Source of the DNA: Pseudarthrobacter sp. AL07
GTDB taxonomy: Bacteria; Actinomycetota; Actinomycetes; Actinomycetales; Micrococcaceae
Direction of reading: 5' to 3'
Assembly (NCBI RefSeq): GCF_029960665.1
Contig: NZ_JASBRB010000005.1
Coordinates: 124,001 to 188,000 of the forward strand
DNA: 64,000 nucleotides
In this document: one piece after another, positions 61,901 through 64,000 of the stretch
Numbering within the stretch: the stretch's first letter is position 1
Layout of the letters: each line of letters starts with the position of its first letter
The notes under the pieces: model-generated
What the model saw: the letters and a program-made list of their open reading frames with translations, nothing else
Database searches by the model: none
What the model was told of the DNA's origin: nothing
Program-made: the position numbers and the translations under genes

Positions 61901-63023
61901 TGCGCAGGTTCTCGAATGATGCTCCCTTGTAGAGAGCCTGGCTGGTTGCGAGCAGCCGGTGCCAGGTCAGCGAGGTGGCGTCGAGAGCTTCCTCGCTCTC
62001 GTCGTTCTGCCGGCCAGTGAGCCGGTCGAGTTCGCCGGCTATGCCGTAGCCCTGTTCAAACAGCTCCCCTGAAGGCAGGAGGCCGCGCTCTTCGGCGAAC
62101 AGCAGGAACACCGCCCGCATCATCACGGTGACGGCAGCCTCGTAGGTGTCGTGGTTCCGATCCGGGAGCGGGTCGGGCAGGCCACGGCGTTTAGCCTCGG
62201 CCGCCGACTCTGAGAATGACTGGATGAGGAGTTCGACGGCCCGGCGGACCTGCGCGCCGAGCGCTTCAGTGATCTCCTCGGCTGCGGCGATGGATTCTTT
62301 GAAAAGCACAGGGAGGCGCTCGGCGGGGTCGCCACCGATGATGTGCTGTCTCCCGACGAGAGTTAGGAAGGCGTCCCGTGCCCGGGGTTCTTCGACCCAG
62401 GTGAGCGCGTCCACGATGCCGGAAGCGGCCATGCTGCCCTCGCGGGCGCAGACCAGGCCCCACCAGCGACCGTCGGTGACGATGCCGATCTCGACCCTGT
62501 TTTCGCGCAGGAGTGCCTCACAGCGGTCGATTGGAGTTGCGGCCCACAGGTCGCTGGGGGTCTGGCGCAGTGAGTCCGTCGGATCGACGACGAGCACGAG
62601 CGCGCCAATACCCTCCGCGTTGAGAAGGGCTCCCTGCGCGGTAACGGTGACCGCGCGGTTGGGTGACTGTGCCTCTACGCCAGGGACAATGCCCCAATCC
62701 AGTGACTCACCCCAGCCGACGACGTCCCGCAGAACAGTCTCGACCCACTTGTCGCGTTCTGTTCGGTAGCCGGCGAGCCGGATATCACTGTCCGGGTTGC
62801 GGTCGAGATCTTCCCAAGTGGCCTCGAATGCCCTGCGGGCTTCGACCAGGGCGTCGAAGCGGTCAGAGTGAGTGGCACGGAAGTCCGGGATGCCGTTAGG
62901 CCAGACCCTTTTGAGCGGCGGGATGGCGAGAAACGGTCCATCTGTGTCGACGAGCTGGAGCCACGCCCGGTGCAGTTCTGTAGCGTTGACATTCGGACCA
63001 GTGGCCTTCCTGGGTCGCGCCAT
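58941..63023 (-). CDS. drmMI: DrmMI, DISARM class 1 adenine methyltransferase
   Basis: A 1360-residue methyltransferase. The AdoMet-binding motif is VADIACGSGAFLVAAARYL near residue 630, and the N6-adenine catalytic motif NPPF is in the segment DAIIGNPPFLGGKK near 885. AGAHYTPKSLAEEVV, typical of large Eco57I/PglX-like enzymes, precedes them. The N-terminal ~550 and C-terminal ~350 residues would hold target-recognition parts. It marks host DNA so that DISARM attacks only unmodified DNA. The ATG at 63023 overlaps the drmD stop (ATGA); an ATG four codons upstream is a less likely start. Confidence 0.94.
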   Translation of the reverse strand: MARPRKATGPNVNATELHRAWLQLVDTDGPFLAIPPLKRVWPNGIPDFRATHSDRFDALVEARRAFEATWEDLDRNPDSDIRLAGYRTERDKWVETVLRDVVGWGESLDWGIVPGVEAQSPNRAVTVTAQGALLNAEGIGALVLVVDPTDSLRQTPSDLWAATPIDRCEALLRENRVEIGIVTDGRWWGLVCAREGSMAASGIVDALTWVEEPRARDAFLTLVGRQHIIGGDPAERLPVLFKESIAAAEEITEALGAQVRRAVELLIQSFSESAAEAKRRGLPDPLPDRNHDTYEAAVTVMMRAVFLLFAEERGLLPSGELFEQGYGIAGELDRLTGRQNDESEEALDATSLTWHRLLATSQALYKGASFENLRMPAYGGSLFDPARFPFLTGTDEQGALAVTVSDRVMLHVLRSIQVAYVKGESRQISFRDIDVEQIGYIYEGLLGYTAIRVSEPSLGIIGTTGAEPEIPLAILEDLATTHTDPKKLAAAVREWVDKDQPSASPSSAAAIAKAVTAAVDPSAISALTQTVGDDNTLRDRIKPWLGLIRPDLRGHPFVVVTGGLVVKETPSRKNAGAHYTPKSLAEEVVLHALQPLCYSPGPHQTADSEQWELKSSDELLGLKVADIACGSGAFLVAAARYLADRVVEAWTEEDPASSHRKDLYGRAIRQVVANCLYGADINDMAVEMCKLSLWLVSLDRDLPFSFVDDKVFLGNSLLGLNTLDQLRKLHIDPTRVSSSQMFDIFDVDIDAIIRKAVSLRERLATEIDEDDPARSSTAKHRQLRELHEVTGSLRAISDGVIAAGLPHGGKPGNALDDAYENLRAAVKKAHLGTRDGDTDRTWLDSIIDHGLTPTVQTDYERWQPLHWVLEAPDVVVGHGGFDAIIGNPPFLGGKKVSGAVGGAAREWFVNVLATGVKGSADLVAYFFLRAQALLAPSGTLGLIATNTIAQGDTREVGLDRMVDGGLTITRAIRSRSWPSESANLEYAAVWGGTGSVSDSVQRVSDDQAVGRISTLLEAGNRVDGKPLRLQQNDGIAHIGSLVLGLGFVIEPEVARDWIRSDDRNRQVLFPYLIGQDVNQRPDTSASRWVVDFFDWSQERAEQYEIPYRRLLEAVKPDRDRNPRKVYRERWWQFGEKQLTMRKAIAGLDQMLVITRVSKTVMPARVSAEQVPSDSLTVFATDSYSEQAVLSSSAHQLWAITYGSGMRNDPRYAPSDVFGTFPRPERTDWSERVGRRLDDERCQIMLRRDLGLTSLYNLVNGPATTDAADTDVARLRAIHVELDKAVMDAYGWSDIPLDHGFHTYRQMERWTVSPAARVEILDRLLEENHRRAAAEAAALPKKAAKGRKAKSMSEGMETLFS

Positions 63024-64000
63024 CAGTTGGTCCATCCTTCTGCGTCGTCACGGGTGAGGGCGAATACGACTGCCGCGGCTGTGGTGTGCGGCTTGACGTC
63101 GGCATACCGCTCTCTGATCGCGTCGATCTCACGGGCTTCTTCGTCGTCGAGTTCGTCCAGGCGGCGTTCCATCGCTTCGATGTCCCGGCGGCGCTGGCGC
63201 TGCTGGTCATCGGGAAGGAGCATCGCCGCGGCCTCTTCGTCGGCGCGCCGCAGACGGGCGAGTGAGTCTCGGAGGTTAGTGCGGAACGCCGCGAAGATGT
63301 CCCGTGCCCGCTGGACGTCTGCTTCCTGGCGGCGCGTCAGCTGTTCCAGGACGAGCTCGTGGCGGCGGCCCGCGCGGGCCTGCATGGACTCTTCGAGCCT
63401 GAGGCGCAGGGGGGCGTCGGGCACGTTCCACAGGTCGCAGAGCTGGTCGCGGACGCGCTCGTCCGCCAGTGCAATTTTCTCGCCATCGAGTGCGTGGTCC
63501 AGGGCGGATTCCGCTTTTTCCTCTGCCATCGCGCGGCGCCCATGCAACCTCACGCCGGCCAGGAAGACTTCCTCGTGCAGGCGGATGCCGCCTCTCCCGA
63601 CCAAGACCATGCGGGTGACTGCGGCGACAAATGATTCGGGCAGATCGTCGACCACGACGGCGGTCACGCGACTCAGGGGCGAGTCGACGCTCCATAGTGA
63701 GCGGCGCAAAAGACGCTGTGCCTTCTGCACGATTGGGTGTCCGAGGTGCACGTACACGAGTTCGTTGCGCCCGTCGGAGGCCTTCGGGTCGAAGGTGATG
63801 GGGCGTAAGAATTCGGGCTTCAGACGTGTCGGCAAGCCTTTGAGGGCTGCGCTCCATCCTGCCGAAAGGCTGGGCACATCGTACACTTCGGCGTCGGTGA
63901 CCTGATCGAAGTTGTGATTCGGCGTGAGCGGTTGCTGGTGGTTGATCCGCAAGGCGGTGTCGACCACTCGGCGCAGGTTGGCCGGATCCAGGTGCATCTC
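63023..64000 (-). CDS. drmD: DrmD, SNF2-like helicase of DISARM, C-terminal part
   Basis: The frame is open to the right edge of the window, so only the last ~325 residues are visible. They include a compact domain (FLRPITFDPKASDGRNELVYVHLGHPIVQKAQ) and a long basic coiled coil (RRHELVLEQLTRRQEADVQRARDIF...). Both are typical of the region after the helicase core in DrmD. The helicase motifs lie beyond the window. The identity rests mainly on the operon order drmD-drmMI-drmA-drmB-drmC, which is specific to class 1 DISARM. The operon promoter is not in view. Confidence 0.85.
   Translation of the reverse strand, partial: EMHLDPANLRRVVDTALRINHQQPLTPNHNFDQVTDAEVYDVPSLSAGWSAALKGLPTRLKPEFLRPITFDPKASDGRNELVYVHLGHPIVQKAQRLLRRSLWSVDSPLSRVTAVVVDDLPESFVAAVTRMVLVGRGGIRLHEEVFLAGVRLHGRRAMAEEKAESALDHALDGEKIALADERVRDQLCDLWNVPDAPLRLRLEESMQARAGRRHELVLEQLTRRQEADVQRARDIFAAFRTNLRDSLARLRRADEEAAAMLLPDDQQRQRRRDIEAMERRLDELDDEEAREIDAIRERYADVKPHTTAAAVVFALTRDDAEGWTN

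Noticed and set aside
63276..63857. A 193-codon minus-strand frame inside drmD
   Set aside because: It overlaps drmD in another frame and shows the Arg/Pro-rich composition of shadow frames.
52450..64000. BREX or type I restriction-modification instead of DISARM
   Set aside because: There is no PglZ, BrxC or HsdS/HsdR gene. The DUF1998 protein, the PLD protein and the gene order are specific to DISARM class 1.

Overview
The window looks like the chromosome of a high-GC actinobacterium, most likely Arthrobacter or a close relative (Pseudarthrobacter/Paenarthrobacter). GTG and TTG starts are common. A GTP-type PEP carboxykinase, a bacterial proteasome activator (Bpa), an actinobacterial-type NsrR and YhgE/Pip transporters are present. 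The genus call is inference from gene content; no rRNA is in the window.

Positions 1-35.4 kb are ordinary chromosome. In order it holds: a two-component system whose kinase is frameshifted and cut by the window edge; an orphan winged-helix regulator; a SixA-like phosphatase; LysR/EamA genes; a self-regulated operon (degenerate ABC ATPase, YhgE/Pip protein, TetR regulator) with a readable promoter and operator; a pyridine nucleotide-disulfide oxidoreductase; tRNA-Arg(ACG); pckG; hmp with nsrR; a phosphohexomutase; a RecQ helicase; an MFS exporter; tRNA-Ser(GCT); a prolyl oligopeptidase; an FAD/NAD(P) protein; tRNA-Ser(TGA); a quinone oxidoreductase; PadR plus a truncated ABC ATPase; a DUF1540 protein; cstA with its small partner; and bpa with several conserved hypotheticals.

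At about 35.42 kb the chromosome is interrupted. A 42-base fragment of the 3' half of a tRNA-Thr(CGT) gene lies beside a tyrosine integrase, which marks the left end of an integrated element or island. No second copy of the tRNA end was seen, so the island runs past 64 kb. Its first part (35.5-40.3 kb) is a phage- or ICE-like module: integrase, excisionase, a translationally coupled cassette of small genes, winged-helix proteins and a repeat-rich possible origin. The middle (40.3-51.8 kb) is a mosaic of gene-poor DNA with repeats, a lone TnpB, an XRE regulator, an integrase remnant, a two-gene helicase-DUF2290 module and a decayed Y-family polymerase.

The right end (52.4 kb to the edge) is a class 1 DISARM anti-phage operon on the minus strand, in the order drmD-drmMI-drmA-drmB-drmC. 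Every junction overlaps by a few bases, and drmD runs off the window. Downstream on the same strand is an ImmA/IrrE-family peptidase gene with its own candidate promoter, overlapping a gene for a single-span membrane protein. The island therefore behaves like a defence island. DISARM is a known system. The helicase-DUF2290 pair and the peptidase-membrane pair are the best candidates for something less described.
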